Shown here: positions 19,274 to 30,693 of the stretch, in pieces
Layout of the letters: every line of letters begins with the position of its first letter
How positions within the stretch are numbered: position 1 is the stretch's first letter
Assembly (NCBI RefSeq): GCF_004342725.1
Contig: NZ_SMCP01000001.1
Location: 307,679-371,678 of the forward strand
Direction: 5' to 3'
Source: Testudinibacter aquarius
Lineage (GTDB): Bacteria > Pseudomonadota > Gammaproteobacteria > Enterobacterales > Pasteurellaceae
DNA length: 64,000 bases
Translations under genes and position numbers: made by a program
The notes under the pieces: model-generated
What the model saw: the letters and a program-made list of their open reading frames with translations, nothing else
Told to the model about the DNA's origin: nothing
Databases searched by the model: none

Positions 19274-21517
19274 ATGAGTGAACAACAAATTAACTACGAA
19301 GGCGTAGAGCAAATGCCACTGGCGCATTTCACCGAGAAAGCCTATTTAAACTATTCGATGTACGTGATTATGGATCGCGCCCTGCCGTTTATCGGTGACG
19401 GCTTGAAACCGGTGCAACGGCGGATTATTTATGCGATGTCTGAACTGGGACTGAATGCCTCCGCCAAATACAAAAAATCGGCGCGTACCGTCGGGGATGT
19501 GTTGGGTAAATTCCATCCACACGGCGACAGTGCCTGTTATGAAGCGATGGTGTTGATGGCACAGCCGTTTTCCTACCGCTATCCACTGGTGGACGGGCAA
19601 GGCAACTGGGGCGCGGCAGACGATCCAAAATCTTTCGCGGCGATGCGTTACACCGAATCGCGTTTGTCAAAGATCGCCGAAGTGCTGCTATCCGAATTGG
19701 GGCAAGGCACGGTTGATTATCAACCAAATTTTGACGGCACATTAGAAGAGCCGCAATATCTGCCGGCACGCCTGCCACATATTTTGCTCAACGGCACCAC
19801 CGGCATTGCGGTCGGGATGGCGACTGACATTCCGCCACATAATCTGAATGAAATTGCCGAAGCGGCAGTGTTGTTGTTGGATAATCCGCAAACCACGCTT
19901 GAACAGTTATTAACCATTGTGCAAGGCCCTGATTTTCCGACCGAAGCAGAAATTATCACGCCGAAAGAGGAACTCGCCAAGCTGTACCAAAATGGGCGCG
20001 GCTCGATCAAAATGCGGGCGATCTGGAAGAAAGAGGACGGCGAAGTCATCATAACCGCACTTCCGCACCAAACTTCCGGTTCAAAGGTGATCGCACAGAT
20101 TGCCGAACAGATGCGCAATAAAAAATTACCGATGGTCGATGATTTGCGTGATGAATCCGATCACGAAAACCCGACACGGATCGTGATTGTGCCACGTTCC
20201 AATCGGGTCGATCTCGAACCGTTGATGGATCACCTGTTTGCCACCACCGATCTGGAAAAAAGCTATCGTGTCAATATGAATATGATCGGCTTGGATCAAA
20301 AACCGGCAGTCAAAAACCTACATACCATTCTCAGCGAATGGCTGACCTTCCGCCGCACCACCGTCACACGTCGTTTGCAATATCGCTTGGACAAAGTGTT
20401 GGCTCGGCTGCATATTTTGGACGGTTTGATGATCGCCTATTTGAATATTGATGAAGTGATCGAGATCATTCGCAACGAGGACGAGCCAAGAGCGGTATTG
20501 ATGCAACGTTTCAACCTCAGCCAAATCCAAGCCGATGCGATTCTCGATTTGAAATTGCGCCATTTGGCAAAGTTGGAAGAGGTTAAAATTCAGGCGGAAC
20601 AAGATGAACTGGCACAAGAACGCGATCAATTGCAATTGGTTTTAGGATCAGAACGCCGCCTTAATACGCTGATCAAAAAAGAGATTCAGCAAGATGCCAA
20701 AACCTATGACAGCCCACGCCGTTCGCCGATTGTGGAACGAGCCGAAGCCAAAGCGATTTCCGAAACCGATATGCTGCCTGCCGAGCCGGTGACCGTCATT
20801 CTCTCCGAAATGGGCTGGGTACGCTGTGCCAAGGGGCATGAAATCGACGCACAAGGCTTGAACTATAAGAGCGGCGATAAATACCTGCAACACGCCAACG
20901 GTAAAAGCAATCAAGCAGTGGTGTTTATCGACAGCAGTGGTCGCAGTTATGCGCTCGATCCGCTCGCCTTGCCGTCCGCCCGCTCCCAAGGCGAACCCCT
21001 GACCGGCAAGCTCAGCCTGCCAAGCGGCGCCGTGGTGGAACAATTATTGATGGATAACGAACAACAAGCCTATCTGATGGCGTCCGATTCGGGCTATGGT
21101 TTCGTGTGTAAATTTGACGATCTGATTTCACGCAACAAAGCGGGTAAAGCCTTGATCAGCCTGACTGAAAACGCCAAAGTGCTGCCACCGCAAGCCGTCT
21201 TGGAAGATGGTATGCTATTGGTCGCAATCTCTTCGATCGGCAAAATGCTAATCTTCCCGGTCACCGATCTGCCAAGCCTGTCGAAAGGAAAAGGCAATAA
21301 AATTATCAGTATTCCGGCCGCCAATGCCAAATCGCGTGAAGAGCTGTTAAGCCGAATCCTGTTAATCAAACCGGAAAACAGCCTGATTTTCCACGCCGGA
21401 CGGCGCAAAGTCACACTTAAACCGGAGGATTTGGAGAAATTCAAAGGCGAACGTGGCCGCCGTGGCGGACAATTGCCGCGAGGGTTGCACAGTGGTGTTG
21501 TGATTGAAGTAGTTTGA
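19274..21517 (+). CDS. parC: DNA topoisomerase IV subunit A
   Basis: This 747-residue DNA-cleaving subunit carries the winged-helix block with MRYTESRLS, whose tyrosine forms the covalent DNA link, and a C-terminal beta-propeller domain. The quinolone-resistance-determining region reads [13 protein letters not shown], with Ser and Glu at the usual positions and hence wild type. A USS stands just after the stop and a bidirectional terminator follows. Confidence 0.97.
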   Translation: MSEQQINYEGVEQMPLAHFTEKAYLNYSMYVIMDRALPFIGDGLKPVQRRIIYAMSELGLNASAKYKKSARTVGDVLGKFHPHGDSACYEAMVLMAQPFSYRYPLVDGQGNWGAADDPKSFAAMRYTESRLSKIAEVLLSELGQGTVDYQPNFDGTLEEPQYLPARLPHILLNGTTGIAVGMATDIPPHNLNEIAEAAVLLLDNPQTTLEQLLTIVQGPDFPTEAEIITPKEELAKLYQNGRGSIKMRAIWKKEDGEVIITALPHQTSGSKVIAQIAEQMRNKKLPMVDDLRDESDHENPTRIVIVPRSNRVDLEPLMDHLFATTDLEKSYRVNMNMIGLDQKPAVKNLHTILSEWLTFRRTTVTRRLQYRLDKVLARLHILDGLMIAYLNIDEVIEIIRNEDEPRAVLMQRFNLSQIQADAILDLKLRHLAKLEEVKIQAEQDELAQERDQLQLVLGSERRLNTLIKKEIQQDAKTYDSPRRSPIVERAEAKAISETDMLPAEPVTVILSEMGWVRCAKGHEIDAQGLNYKSGDKYLQHANGKSNQAVVFIDSSGRSYALDPLALPSARSQGEPLTGKLSLPSGAVVEQLLMDNEQQAYLMASDSGYGFVCKFDDLISRNKAGKALISLTENAKVLPPQAVLEDGMLLVAISSIGKMLIFPVTDLPSLSKGKGNKIISIPAANAKSREELLSRILLIKPENSLIFHAGRRKVTLKPEDLEKFKGERGRRGGQLPRGLHSGVVIEVV

Positions 21518-21533
21518 CCGCACTTTGAAGCAT

Positions 21534-21574
21534 AAAAAAAGCCTTGCGCCAATCGAATGACACAAGGCTTTTTA
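21534..21574. terminator. Bidirectional terminator between parC and ptsG
   Basis: AAAAAGCCTTG pairs with CAAGGCTTTTT across a 16-base loop, with T-runs on both strands between the two converging genes. Confidence 0.8.
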
Positions 21575-21592
21575 ATCGCTCAACCGATTTGG

Positions 21593-23032
21593 TTAGTTTT
21601 TATGAATCCAATGATCCATATCGGTTTTCAAGTTTTCGGATTTGGTACCGAAAATCGCTTGGATCCCACTACCTACCACCACCACACCGGCTGCTCCCAG
21701 CTCTTTCAAGCGCGGTTGATTGACTTTGCTGACGTCGTTGACGCCGATACGCAGGCGGGTGATACAAGCATCAAGGCTCTTGATGTTTTCTTTGCCGCCG
21801 AATGCCGCAACCAGATTGGCTGACATTTCATCACCACTACTTGCAACTGCGGCGCTTTTTCCTTCGTTTTCGTCTTCACGACCCGGCGTTTTCAGATTCA
21901 AGGCTTTGATCACTACGGTAAATACCGTGAAATAAATCACCGCATAAATACCACCGACCACCGGGAACAGCCACAGTTTATGTGAATTGGCGGACAACAA
22001 GGTGAAGTCGATGAAACCGTGCGAGAAGGTCATACCGTGCACCATGCCCAACATGTTGGTCACGACATAGGCTGAACCTGCCAATAATGCGTGAATCGCA
22101 TACAGAATCGGCGCAACGAACATGAAAGAGAATTCTAACGGTTCAGTGATCCCGGTTAAGAACGAAGTCAAAGCTGCGGAGATCATGATCCCGCCGACAC
22201 GGGCACGGTTTTCTGGTTTTGCCGCACGCCAAATTGCAATTGCAGCAGCCGGTAAACCGAACATTTTGAACATATAACCACCCGCCAACTGTCCGAAATA
22301 GCTCATTTCAGGGGTACGGCTGGCTTCAGTCGCTGATAAGAAACAGGTTACCACGCCGTGCTGGGTCACACCGCTGGCGTCCACACAAGTCCCGGCTTGG
22401 AAAAAGAATGGTACGTTCCAGATATGGTGCAAACCAAACGGAATCAAGCTACGCTCAACCACGCCATAAATCCCGAATGCCAATGCCGGATTCTGTTCCG
22501 CAGCCCAGCGTGAAAACGTATCGATTAACCCACCGACCGGAGGCCAAACCAATGACAATACCACACCTAACAGAATTGCCAACGAACCGGTGACAATCGG
22601 CACAAAGCGCTTACCGGCAAAAAAGCCGAGATACGCTGGCAATTGGATGCGGTAGAAACGGTTAAACGCCCAAGCGGCAACAGCCCCGACCAAAATTCCA
22701 CCGAGCACCCCGGTTTCGATATTTTCAACCCCGACCACCGGCGCCATCACTTTCAATGTGGCGACCATAATCCCATAGCCGACAACCGATGCTAATGCGG
22801 CTACCCCGTCATTGTTGGTGAAGCCCAACGCAACCCCGATAGCAAACAACAGCGCCATTTGCCCGAACACTGAGCCACCGGCCTGTTCAAATAAATTGGA
22901 AACAACTTCCGGCATCCAGCTGAAATGCGCCGCCCCGATCCCTAATAAAATCCCCGCAATCGGCAATACCGATACAGGCAACATTAATGCTTTACCGATC
23001 TTTTGCGCAACCGCAAACAGATTACTTGACAT
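21593..23032 (-). CDS. ptsG: Glucose-specific PTS permease, IIBC component
   Basis: The 479-residue protein matches E. coli PtsG throughout. The IIC membrane domain begins [20 protein letters not shown] and includes [11 protein letters not shown] and [12 protein letters not shown], with the substrate-site Glu. A linker ([12 protein letters not shown]) leads to the IIB domain with phosphorylated cysteine in [10 protein letters not shown]. It imports and phosphorylates glucose together with IIA-Glc, HPr and EI, which are encoded elsewhere. It is a single gene with a good sigma-70-like promoter. Confidence 0.96.
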   Translation of the reverse strand: MSSNLFAVAQKIGKALMLPVSVLPIAGILLGIGAAHFSWMPEVVSNLFEQAGGSVFGQMALLFAIGVALGFTNNDGVAALASVVGYGIMVATLKVMAPVVGVENIETGVLGGILVGAVAAWAFNRFYRIQLPAYLGFFAGKRFVPIVTGSLAILLGVVLSLVWPPVGGLIDTFSRWAAEQNPALAFGIYGVVERSLIPFGLHHIWNVPFFFQAGTCVDASGVTQHGVVTCFLSATEASRTPEMSYFGQLAGGYMFKMFGLPAAAIAIWRAAKPENRARVGGIMISAALTSFLTGITEPLEFSFMFVAPILYAIHALLAGSAYVVTNMLGMVHGMTFSHGFIDFTLLSANSHKLWLFPVVGGIYAVIYFTVFTVVIKALNLKTPGREDENEGKSAAVASSGDEMSANLVAAFGGKENIKSLDACITRLRIGVNDVSKVNQPRLKELGAAGVVVVGSGIQAIFGTKSENLKTDMDHWIHKN

Positions 23033-23165
23033 ACTAACCTCTAATAAATTGGTTCTTTTGAAGAGTATCTAAACGAGACTGCCGCTTTTCAGCCGACAAC
23101 AACCAGTCTCTATAAAATATGTGGTATTACACCTGATGGATTGCTCCATAGCATAATTGGGGCGC

Positions 23166-23195
23166 ACTATAAACGATTTGGTTAAAAAGTGCCAA
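23166..23195 (-). promoter_or_regulatory. Predicted sigma-70 promoter of ptsG
   Basis: On the minus strand TTGGCA (-35) and TATAGT (-10) are separated by 18 bases. They lie about 135 bases before the ptsG ATG, which gives a long leader. Confidence 0.6.
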
Positions 23196-23281
23196 TGACT
23201 TTCTATTATTAAATTAAAAAAATAAAATCTAGATCACATTTTTTTAATTTAAAAAAATAAATAGGCTTGGAATGGTAACAA

Positions 23282-23968
23282 TTATGTAATAAAACGTTTG
23301 AAAATTTCCGTAATCTTGGTAGCCAACAACTTACTACCTTCAACGTCTTCATTTTGCCAACTATGCAGTAAAATTTCCGGGCTGAACCGCACTTTGGCTT
23401 GCTCCGCAAGCGGTTTGTAGCTGATATGCCACGGTTCGCGTCCGATTTCCAAAGTAGAGACGGCTTGAAACGGTAGGGTAAAGTCAAAGTGCGGTAGCCG
23501 TTCGCTCAGCCAACAGGCTAAATCATAGAAATAGCCGTTTTCTTCATATTCCCACGGCTCAAGCTGCAACGCTTGCCCCAACGGTAAGCGCGTAGGGTCG
23601 TAAATATCAATTTCCGTTCCCCAATGGTGGCGGCTGGCACCGGGCAACGCCGACCAACGTAAAATCGCTTGCGCTTTTTGCCAGTCATCAAGGCAAGTCA
23701 AATCCAGCGGATTACCGTCATCATCATGCACTTTGCGCTGGCACAAAAACTTGCCGTTCCAGATCTGCTGCTGGCGTTTGAAATCACGAAAACTGCTTGC
23801 CGGTTGCAAATCAAAGCCTGCTTTGACCGCACTTTGCTGTAGTGCAATGAAAGCACGCTGCGCATCGGCTTGCAGTCGGTGATGGCTAGCGTAGGCTGAC
23901 GGCAGCGGCACCAGATGTACATCAGTTTTGCCGGTCAGCATTTGGTCAGTAAACAAAAATCGAGTCAC
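23282..23968 (-). CDS. M15-family D,D-/L,D-carboxypeptidase-like metallopeptidase
   Basis: The 228-residue protein has the VanY/M15B zinc-site pattern: SRHHWGTEIDIYD (His and Asp ligands), then the final EPWHISY with the third His ligand. The block PASSFRDFKRQQQIWNGKF is typical of the family. No signal peptide is visible, so it is probably cytoplasmic and may trim recycled or imported peptidoglycan peptides. It starts 9 bases after dapE and is likely co-transcribed, which fits a link with meso-diaminopimelate metabolism. Confidence 0.82.
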   Translation of the reverse strand: MTRFLFTDQMLTGKTDVHLVPLPSAYASHHRLQADAQRAFIALQQSAVKAGFDLQPASSFRDFKRQQQIWNGKFLCQRKVHDDDGNPLDLTCLDDWQKAQAILRWSALPGASRHHWGTEIDIYDPTRLPLGQALQLEPWEYEENGYFYDLACWLSERLPHFDFTLPFQAVSTLEIGREPWHISYKPLAEQAKVRFSPEILLHSWQNEDVEGSKLLATKITEIFKRFIT

Positions 23969-23977
23969 AATTTAGTC

Positions 23978-25108
23978 TTAGCCTAATAAATTTTGTAGTA
24001 ATTGACGATGCACCAAACCCAAACGATACAGATCTTGGCAGCTCACACACTCATCGACTTTATGAATCGTGGCGTTCAGCGGACCCAGTTCCACTACTTG
24101 CGTGCCCATTTGGGCGATAAAACGTCCATCGGAAGTGCCGCCGCCGGTATCCAGTTTCGGCTCAATATTGAGATGTTGCTTGACCGCACTTTTCACTGCC
24201 TGAATAAATTCGCCTTGTTCAGTCACAAACGGCAAGCCGGACAGATTCCAATCCAGTCGATATTGCAGTCCGTATTTCGCCAACAGATCCGTCACCCGCC
24301 GTTGAATCAATTTCGGCGCCATTTCGGTGGAAAAACGCAGATTAAACTGCACCAACAGCTCGCCAGGAATCACATTATTGCTGCTGGTACCGGCGTGGAT
24401 ATTGGCGATTTGCAGCGTGGTCGGTGGAAAAAAGGCATTGCCGCGATCCCATTCGATGTTGACCAATTCATCTAGCATGGCAAGGGATTTATGCACCGGA
24501 TTCTCGGCCAAGTGCGGATAGGCAACGTGCCCTTGAATGCCCTGAATCGTCAAATTGGCAGTAATCGAACCACGCCGCCCGTTTTTGATGATATCGCCCA
24601 GCTTGACCGCACTTGACGGTTCGCCTACCATGCAAAAATCCACTTGCTCGCCACGCGCCATCAAGGTTTCGACCACACGCACCGTGCCGTCAGTTGCCGC
24701 CGCTTCTTCATCAGAAGTAATCAAAAAGGCGATGCTGCCCTGATGATCGGGATTGGCTTGTACATAGTGTTCCGCGGCAATCACCATTGCCGCCAGCGAT
24801 CCTTTCATATCGGCTGCACCACGGCCGTATAACATATCGTCAACGATTTCGGCGGCAAACGGCGGATATTGCCAGTGGCTTTGCTCACCGGTCGGCACCA
24901 CATCGGTATGGCCGGCAAAGGCGATACAGGGGCGTTGCGTACCATGTCGCGCCCATAAATTCAGGGTGTCGTTGAACGGCAACCATTCGATTTCAAAGCC
25001 GATTTTTGCCAAACGCTCTGCAATCAGTTGCTGACAGCCCAAGTCTTGTGGGCTGATCGACGGACGGCTGATCAGATCCTGCGCTAATTCAATAATTGTC
25101 TGTTTCAT
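23978..25108 (-). CDS. dapE: Succinyl-diaminopimelate desuccinylase
   Basis: This 376-residue di-zinc peptidase acts in lysine/meso-DAP synthesis. Metal and catalytic blocks are [24 protein letters not shown] (bridging Asp) and [13 protein letters not shown] (catalytic Glu), then a late HKVDECVS with the final His ligand. The length is typical. It follows yffB by 12 bases, the same pairing as in enterobacteria. Confidence 0.97.
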   Translation of the reverse strand: MKQTIIELAQDLISRPSISPQDLGCQQLIAERLAKIGFEIEWLPFNDTLNLWARHGTQRPCIAFAGHTDVVPTGEQSHWQYPPFAAEIVDDMLYGRGAADMKGSLAAMVIAAEHYVQANPDHQGSIAFLITSDEEAAATDGTVRVVETLMARGEQVDFCMVGEPSSAVKLGDIIKNGRRGSITANLTIQGIQGHVAYPHLAENPVHKSLAMLDELVNIEWDRGNAFFPPTTLQIANIHAGTSSNNVIPGELLVQFNLRFSTEMAPKLIQRRVTDLLAKYGLQYRLDWNLSGLPFVTEQGEFIQAVKSAVKQHLNIEPKLDTGGGTSDGRFIAQMGTQVVELGPLNATIHKVDECVSCQDLYRLGLVHRQLLQNLLG

Positions 25109-25120
25109 CCGACCGCACTT

Positions 25121-25468
25121 TTAACCGTTAAACACGTTCGTATACTGTTTATCATTAAAACCGATTAACGGTTTTGCCGCACCCAATACAATCGGACGTT
25201 TAATCAAAGTCGGCTGCGCCAACAACAACGCCAGTGCAGCTTGTTGATTCAACCCGTCTTTAGTGGCTTGATCCAAATTGCGCCATGTAGTGCTGCGCTT
25301 GTTCACCAGCTCCTGCCAGCCGAATAACGCCTCGACTTCAGCGAGATAAGCCGCATCAATTCCGTCGACACGATAATCATGCAATTTGGCTTCAATGCCG
25401 TTCGCCGCCAACCACGTCAATGCTTTTTTGACCGTATCGCAATTTTTAATACCGTAAACCGTCACCAT
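25121..25468 (-). CDS. yffB: ArsC/Spx-family reductase-like protein YffB
   Basis: This 115-residue thioredoxin-fold protein has a single N-terminal active-site cysteine in YGIKNCDTVKKALTWL, and the family features LVNKRSTTWR and LIKRPIVLG. The physiological substrate of YffB is not established. It is the first gene of yffB-dapE-(M15 peptidase). Confidence 0.93.
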   Translation of the reverse strand: MVTVYGIKNCDTVKKALTWLAANGIEAKLHDYRVDGIDAAYLAEVEALFGWQELVNKRSTTWRNLDQATKDGLNQQAALALLLAQPTLIKRPIVLGAAKPLIGFNDKQYTNVFNG

Positions 25469-25493
25469 TGTTTTTATTCCTTGTTATTGATTT

Positions 25494-25503
25494 TAGGGTC
25501 TGT
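25494..25503 (+). repeat. Orphan TAGGGTCTGT motif
   Basis: The same ten bases begin the MITE-like element at 33820 and occur at 1428. They lie between the divergent yffB and NSS genes and have no visible opposite end. Confidence 0.25.
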
Positions 25504-25617
25504 CGCAGAATAATAGCAAACTTAACCGTTTTTTGCAGAACGATTTACATTGCCGACAAGGTATGTTAAAAAGTCCGGCTAAAACTTAGCTTTACCCCTA
25601 ATTTTATCAGGCAAACT

Positions 25618-26997
25618 ATGACAACAACCTCTCAAACACGGCAAGCACCAGAAAGACAGACTTGGAGCAGCCGCCTTACTTATATTATGACTGTCGCCGG
25701 CGCAACAGTTGGTTTCGGCGCTACTTGGCGCTTCCCTTATTTAGTCGGCGAAAACGGCGGCGGCGCTTATGTTTTGCTGTTTTGTATCGCGATGATTGTA
25801 ATCGGTATTCCAATGATTCTGGTCGAAAATGTGATTGGACGCCGTATTCGAGTGAATGCCATTGACTCCTTTAGTGGCACTATCAACGGCAAACCGATCG
25901 CCGCCGGTTGGAAATATTTGGGCTATTTAGGGATGCTTGGCTCGTTCTGCATTATGGCGTATTACATGGTGCTCGGCGGTTGGGTGATCAACTATATTAT
26001 CAGCCTGTTCAACGGAAATTTAGCGATTTCACAACCGGTGAGCAAAGAGCTGACGGCGGAATTTTTTAACCAAAGCATCAACAACAGCCCGCTGATGATC
26101 AGCCTTTACACTCTGCTGTTTGTGATCATTAACTACATTATTTTGGTCAAAGGGGTAATCGGTGGCATTGAAAGAGCGGTGAAATATTTGATGCCGTTGC
26201 TGTTTGTGTTTTTGATTTGCATGGTGATCCGTAATGTCACCCTGCCCGGCGCTGCTGAAGGGATTCGATTCTATCTGCAACCGGATTTCAACAAAATCAC
26301 GCCACAACTGTTTATGTTTGTTTTGGGGCAGGTATTCTTTGCGTTGAGTTTGGGCTTTGGGGTGATCATCACCTTATCCAGCTATTTGAAAAAAGGCGAA
26401 AATCTAGTACAAACGGCAGTAATCACCGGTTTTACCAACACCCTAATCGCAGTATTAGCCGGTTTTATGATCTTCCCCTCGCTGTTTAGCTTTGGTGTCG
26501 CCCCCGATTCCGGTCCAACCTTGGTATTCCAAAGTCTGCCGATTGTGTTTTCCCACCTATGGGCTGGCAAATTTTTTGCCGTCATCTTCTTCTCACTGCT
26601 GCTCGTTGCCGCTCTCACCACGTCGTTGACAATTTATGAAGTGCTGATCACTGCCTTGCAAGAAAAAACCCGCATGAATCGGCGCAAAGCGATTATTTTG
26701 GTGCTGGCAGCGATCTATATTTTGGGCAACTTGCCGTCGATTTTAAGCTATGGCCCTTGGGCAGAATGGAAAATTTTCGGTAAAAATATCTTTGATGCCT
26801 TTGATTATTTCAGCGGCAATATTCTGTTTATGCTGACCGCACTCGGCTGTGCGCTGTTTGTGGGCTTTGTGATGAAAGACGAGGCAAAGCAAGAATTGAC
26901 CGCCAACAGCAACTCCAAATTTGCCAATATATGGTTTAACTATGTCAAGTATGTGGTTCCGCTGGTGATTCTGTCTATTTTTATCAGCAACTTTTAA
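25618..26997 (+). CDS. Sodium-dependent NSS-family transporter
   Basis: The 459-residue membrane protein has 11-12 helices and the NSS (SLC6/LeuT) signature at helix 1, VGFGATWRFPYLVGENGGGAY. FFALSLGFGVIITLSSYLKK in helix 6 lines the substrate and sodium sites. Bacterial members take up amino acids such as Trp, Tyr or hydrophobic residues with sodium; the substrate here cannot be read. It is a single gene with a USS-pair terminator. Confidence 0.9.
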   Translation: MTTTSQTRQAPERQTWSSRLTYIMTVAGATVGFGATWRFPYLVGENGGGAYVLLFCIAMIVIGIPMILVENVIGRRIRVNAIDSFSGTINGKPIAAGWKYLGYLGMLGSFCIMAYYMVLGGWVINYIISLFNGNLAISQPVSKELTAEFFNQSINNSPLMISLYTLLFVIINYIILVKGVIGGIERAVKYLMPLLFVFLICMVIRNVTLPGAAEGIRFYLQPDFNKITPQLFMFVLGQVFFALSLGFGVIITLSSYLKKGENLVQTAVITGFTNTLIAVLAGFMIFPSLFSFGVAPDSGPTLVFQSLPIVFSHLWAGKFFAVIFFSLLLVAALTTSLTIYEVLITALQEKTRMNRRKAIILVLAAIYILGNLPSILSYGPWAEWKIFGKNIFDAFDYFSGNILFMLTALGCALFVGFVMKDEAKQELTANSNSKFANIWFNYVKYVVPLVILSIFISNF

Positions 26998-27011
26998 GCT
27001 ATATAGCAGCC

Positions 27012-27042
27012 AAAGTGCGGTCAACTCGACCGCACTTTTTTT
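27012..27042 (+). terminator. USS-pair terminator
   Basis: Two uptake sequences in opposite orientation (AAAGTGCGGTC and GACCGCACTTT) form an 11-bp perfect stem with a five-base loop and a T7 tail. It ends the NSS transporter transcript. Confidence 0.9.
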
Positions 27043-27061
27043 ACTTAGTAAAAATCTAGAT

Positions 27062-28225
27062 TCAAGCCGGATCAACCGGTTGCACAATTTCACTCGGATA
27101 ACAACCGAGGATTTTGAGGTAGGTGCTGACCTGTTTCAACTCCTCAAGTGCGGTTTGGGTTTGTGGATCATGAATATTGGCTTCGATTTCCAGATAGAAC
27201 ATCTCTTCCCAGGGGCGACCGTAGATCGGACGCGATTCCAGTTTGCTCATTTGAATATGGTGGTTTTTAAACACTAATAGTGCATCCACCAGCGAGCCTG
27301 CCGTTTGCGGTGTGCTCATCAACAACAATGTTTTGGTTTGCAGTTGAGGCGAAACCGTAATGGCGTTTTTGGCAATCACAATAAAACGGGTGATGTTGTT
27401 CGCTTGGTTGGCAATCTCCGTTTTCAGTACGCGCAAACCGTACAGCTTGCCGCCATCGGCGTTGCCCAGTGCGGCAATATTCGGTGTATTCAGCTGCGAC
27501 ACCAATTGCATCGCATGCGAACTGCTTTCACAATAGTTGATGTGTACCCGCTCCAATTGTTGAATAAATCGGCTGCATTGGGCGATCACTTGCGGGTGGC
27601 TGTATAAGGTATCAATCTGCTCAAGTGCGGTATCTCCGGCGACTAACACGCAGTGCTTAATCGGGTAGGTCAGCTCGCCGACAATCGACAATTGGGTGTG
27701 TTGCAGCAGATCATACACATCATTGATCGCCCCCGAGGTGGTGTTTTCCAACGGCAAGATACCGTAATCGGCTTCGCCACTTTCGACTTTATCAAAAATT
27801 TGCTGAAAACTATCGCTGCTCAATTCGACTAACTGCTTTTTATAGCGTTCGGCGTACTGACGCGCCGCCAGATTAGAATACGAACCGCGTACGCCCAAAA
27901 ACGCAATGCTAGTGCTGTTTTCACGCTGTTGATTGAGTTTATTCTGCAAATATGCCTGCTGGGTCAACACCGAATCTTCAATAATTTTTTGAAAAATTTG
28001 GGTGATATATTGCGCTTCCAATGGGTAGTTTTGCGCCTCGGCAAAATGAATCAACTCTTGCAGCAGCTGCTGTTCACGCCCGGTGTCACGCAGCGGCTTC
28101 TTGCTCAACTCTTTACTGCGTGCCACATCATAGGCCAATCGGTGGCGCTCGGACAGTAGTTTCAATAGATGGCGGTCAAGCTGGGTAATCTGTTGGCGGA
28201 TCTCGTTCAAATCTTTTGGCATCAT
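27062..28225 (-). CDS. pheA: Bifunctional chorismate mutase / prephenate dehydratase
   Basis: This 387-residue P-protein makes phenylpyruvate. The N-terminal AroQ mutase has [19 protein letters not shown] and RERQ-like residues. The dehydratase domain has [16 protein letters not shown] and the [14 protein letters not shown] active-site loop. The C-terminal ACT domain carries the feedback motif [15 protein letters not shown] see no Phe-rich leader peptide in the 110 bases upstream, so attenuation as in E. coli is not supported. Confidence 0.96.
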   Translation of the reverse strand: MMPKDLNEIRQQITQLDRHLLKLLSERHRLAYDVARSKELSKKPLRDTGREQQLLQELIHFAEAQNYPLEAQYITQIFQKIIEDSVLTQQAYLQNKLNQQRENSTSIAFLGVRGSYSNLAARQYAERYKKQLVELSSDSFQQIFDKVESGEADYGILPLENTTSGAINDVYDLLQHTQLSIVGELTYPIKHCVLVAGDTALEQIDTLYSHPQVIAQCSRFIQQLERVHINYCESSSHAMQLVSQLNTPNIAALGNADGGKLYGLRVLKTEIANQANNITRFIVIAKNAITVSPQLQTKTLLLMSTPQTAGSLVDALLVFKNHHIQMSKLESRPIYGRPWEEMFYLEIEANIHDPQTQTALEELKQVSTYLKILGCYPSEIVQPVDPA

Positions 28226-28292
28226 TTTTTCCGTTTAACGATAAGTTATCTCATTCTATGTAGTAACCGCACTTTTCTCAAGTTCAGAACAC

Positions 28293-28318
28293 AAAAAACC
28301 CGGCTTTTTTGCCGGGTT
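28293..28318 (-). terminator. Terminator after raiA
   Basis: CCCGGC and GCCGGG form a stem around TTTTTT. On the minus strand it is followed by TTTTTTG. It lies between raiA and pheA and separates their transcripts. Confidence 0.85.
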
Positions 28319-28336
28319 GTTCGCATCACATCGTTA

Positions 28337-28660
28337 TCACTGTTCAAAGGAGTCTTTTAATCTTTCACTCGCACGCCGAGCCTCACCTTTATGTTGTAAT
28401 TTATTGAGTTGGCGCTCCAGCTTTTCTTCTAACTCATTAATAGTTTTATACATATCCTCCCCTTCGGCACTGGCGAACAAATCGCCTAATGGCGTGCCGA
28501 TGGAGGCCTCTGCCGAAAAACCTTTCGGGGTTTTGTTCAAAATAAGATGCGGATTAATCAGTTGGGTTTGCCACTTTTCCAGTTTTGCGATGCGATCTTC
28601 AACGTGAGCGCGAATTGCAGGGGTAATTTCCATTTGTTTGCTTGTAATGTTTACTGTCAT
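28337..28660 (-). CDS. raiA: Ribosome-associated inhibitor A / short hibernation factor
   Basis: This 107-residue protein of the HPF/YfiA family binds the decoding centre of resting ribosomes. It has [18 protein letters not shown], then [12 protein letters not shown] and [20 protein letters not shown], with the lone C-terminal tail of short forms. The frame stays open upstream, but the ATG at 28660 has a GAGGT ribosome site and the family N-terminus (MTVNITSKQ). The raiA-pheA order is as in E. coli. The leader contains a short hairpin (GAGTG-TTCG-CACTC). Confidence 0.92.
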   Translation of the reverse strand: MTVNITSKQMEITPAIRAHVEDRIAKLEKWQTQLINPHLILNKTPKGFSAEASIGTPLGDLFASAEGEDMYKTINELEEKLERQLNKLQHKGEARRASERLKDSFEQ

Positions 28661-28731
28661 AGTATTTACCTCTTTTTTAGGTAGGTTGCCGAGTGCGAAC
28701 ACTCAAGAAAAATCCATTTAGTGTTAGTTAC

Positions 28732-28760
28732 AACATAGTCCTACTATCAACAGATTTCAA
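28732..28760 (-). promoter_or_regulatory. Predicted sigma-70 promoter of raiA
   Basis: On the minus strand TTGAAA and TATGTT are separated by 17 bases, about 70 bases before the raiA start codon. Confidence 0.6.
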
Positions 28761-28920
28761 GCCTTTTTCTTTGTTTTGTAACACAATTTATCAAAAAATA
28801 GTCATAAGGCAAAAAACCGGATAATTTCCCTTTTATTTTACGTTAAAATTGCTATGATAATCGAGATATACCACATCAGCCATCAACATAACCACTTATT
28901 TTTATTCGATTTTTTGATTA

Positions 28921-29187
28921 TTACAACCGCTTCTCACGCCGCATTTTACTTTCAATATAACTACAGCTCGGTTTAACTTGGTAGCCGTTTTGGTCAACAA
29001 ATTCGATAAACGCCTGATAGAGTTTATCCGCCACGCCCTGTCCGCGCAGCGAGGGATCAACGTGGGTGTGGTAGGCATCAAGCGTATTCTGATTTAAAGT
29101 GCGGTACGCCAATTCGGCAATGCGCACACCGTCGCGCTCAATCACAAATGCACCTTGTCCGCCCTGTTGTTGATGTTGAATATCCAT
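28921..29187 (-). CDS. Small GNAT-fold N-acetyltransferase-like protein (YjdJ type)
   Basis: The 88-residue protein is a minimal GNAT domain of the kind found in E. coli YjdJ. DAYHTHVDPSLRGQGVADKL holds the acetyl-CoA binding loop (RGQGVA), and it ends PSCSYIESKMRR. Such proteins lack the outer strands of full GNAT enzymes, and their substrate is unknown. It is 14 bases downstream of yacG and probably joins the coaE-yacG unit. Confidence 0.85.
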   Translation of the reverse strand: MDIQHQQQGGQGAFVIERDGVRIAELAYRTLNQNTLDAYHTHVDPSLRGQGVADKLYQAFIEFVDQNGYQVKPSCSYIESKMRREKRL

Positions 29188-29201
29188 CTTCTTCTCCTGT
29201 T

Positions 29202-30039
<838 letters not shown>

Positions 30040-30324
30040 CTAACGTTTATCTGCTGTCTTATACACTTCTGCGCCTTCACGCTTACCAATCGCCAAAACT
30101 AACACCGTGATGGTATTATCATACACTTCATATACCAAACGATAACCCGAAGTACGCAGTTTAATTTTGTAACGCGCTGAATAGCCGGATAATTTATCAC
30201 TTATAACGTGCGGTGCAATCAGCCTTTCTGTGAGCTTCTTTTTAAATTGCATTCGTACCGTTTCACCCAGTTTACGCCACTCTTTTAATGCGCTTTTATC
30301 AAAAATTAATTCATAACTCATCAA
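30040..30324 (-). CDS. relE: RelE-family mRNA interferase toxin
   Basis: The 94-residue protein aligns well with E. coli RelE: LIFDKSALKEWRKLGETVR, LSGYSARYKIKLRTSGYRLVYEV with the active-site Arg cluster, and VLAIGKREGAEVYKTA with the late Arg and Tyr. RelE cleaves mRNA in the ribosomal A site. It overlaps its antitoxin gene by 14 bases, the usual coupled order with antitoxin first. Confidence 0.92.
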   Translation of the reverse strand: MMSYELIFDKSALKEWRKLGETVRMQFKKKLTERLIAPHVISDKLSGYSARYKIKLRTSGYRLVYEVYDNTITVLVLAIGKREGAEVYKTADKR

Positions 30325-30565
30325 GTGAAACCTTTACCGCTTCCAATGTTTTCAAACGTTCGTCTGCAATTCGGTTTAATCTTTGGTCTTCTAGCATTTC
30401 TTGAAAATATTCAAATAATGCAGGCGTTACGCAATAAAACGCCGGTTCGTTGCGATTTAAAATCGCAATTGCGCCACTATCACTGGCTGCAACGGTTCCC
30501 ATTGGGTTTTTCTTGAGATCAGTAATGCTGGCAACGGTATTGGTTAAAATTTGATGTATAGCCAT
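30311..30565 (-). CDS. Phd/YefM-type antitoxin with RelB-like tail
   Basis: The 84-residue antitoxin has the N-terminal Phd/YefM DNA-binding pattern (VASITDLKKNPMGTVAASD and AIAILNRNEPAFYCVTP). Its C-terminus ends LEAVKVSLDEL, close to the toxin-binding tail of E. coli RelB (VRVTLDEL). It should repress its own promoter and neutralise RelE. The ATG follows AGGAGA at good spacing. No USS lies within the pair, which fits horizontal gain. Confidence 0.9.
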   Translation of the reverse strand: MAIHQILTNTVASITDLKKNPMGTVAASDSGAIAILNRNEPAFYCVTPALFEYFQEMLEDQRLNRIADERLKTLEAVKVSLDEL

Positions 30566-30644
30566 ATTGTTCTCCTATATTTGAAAACTCAGGATAGCAC
30601 TAATAAAAGTTTTTTTAAAGCACTACAAACCGCACTTTTGGCAT

Positions 30645-30675
30645 AAAAAAACCTGCTGTCAGCAACAGCAGGTTT
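30645..30675 (-). terminator. Terminator after pntB
   Basis: AACCTGCTGT and ACAGCAGGTT form a 10-bp stem, followed on the minus strand by TTTTTTT. It ends the pntAB transcript. Confidence 0.85.
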
Positions 30676-30693
30676 GAGCTTTAATCGGATAAC

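Noticed and set aside
19346..19778. Overlapping minus-strand frames in parC
   Set aside because: They are shadows of a highly conserved gene on the other strand and have no independent signals.
28226..28336. Phe-rich leader peptide and attenuator for pheA
   Set aside because: No Phe-rich frame is present. The hairpin in this gap has its T-run after raiA and is explained as its terminator.
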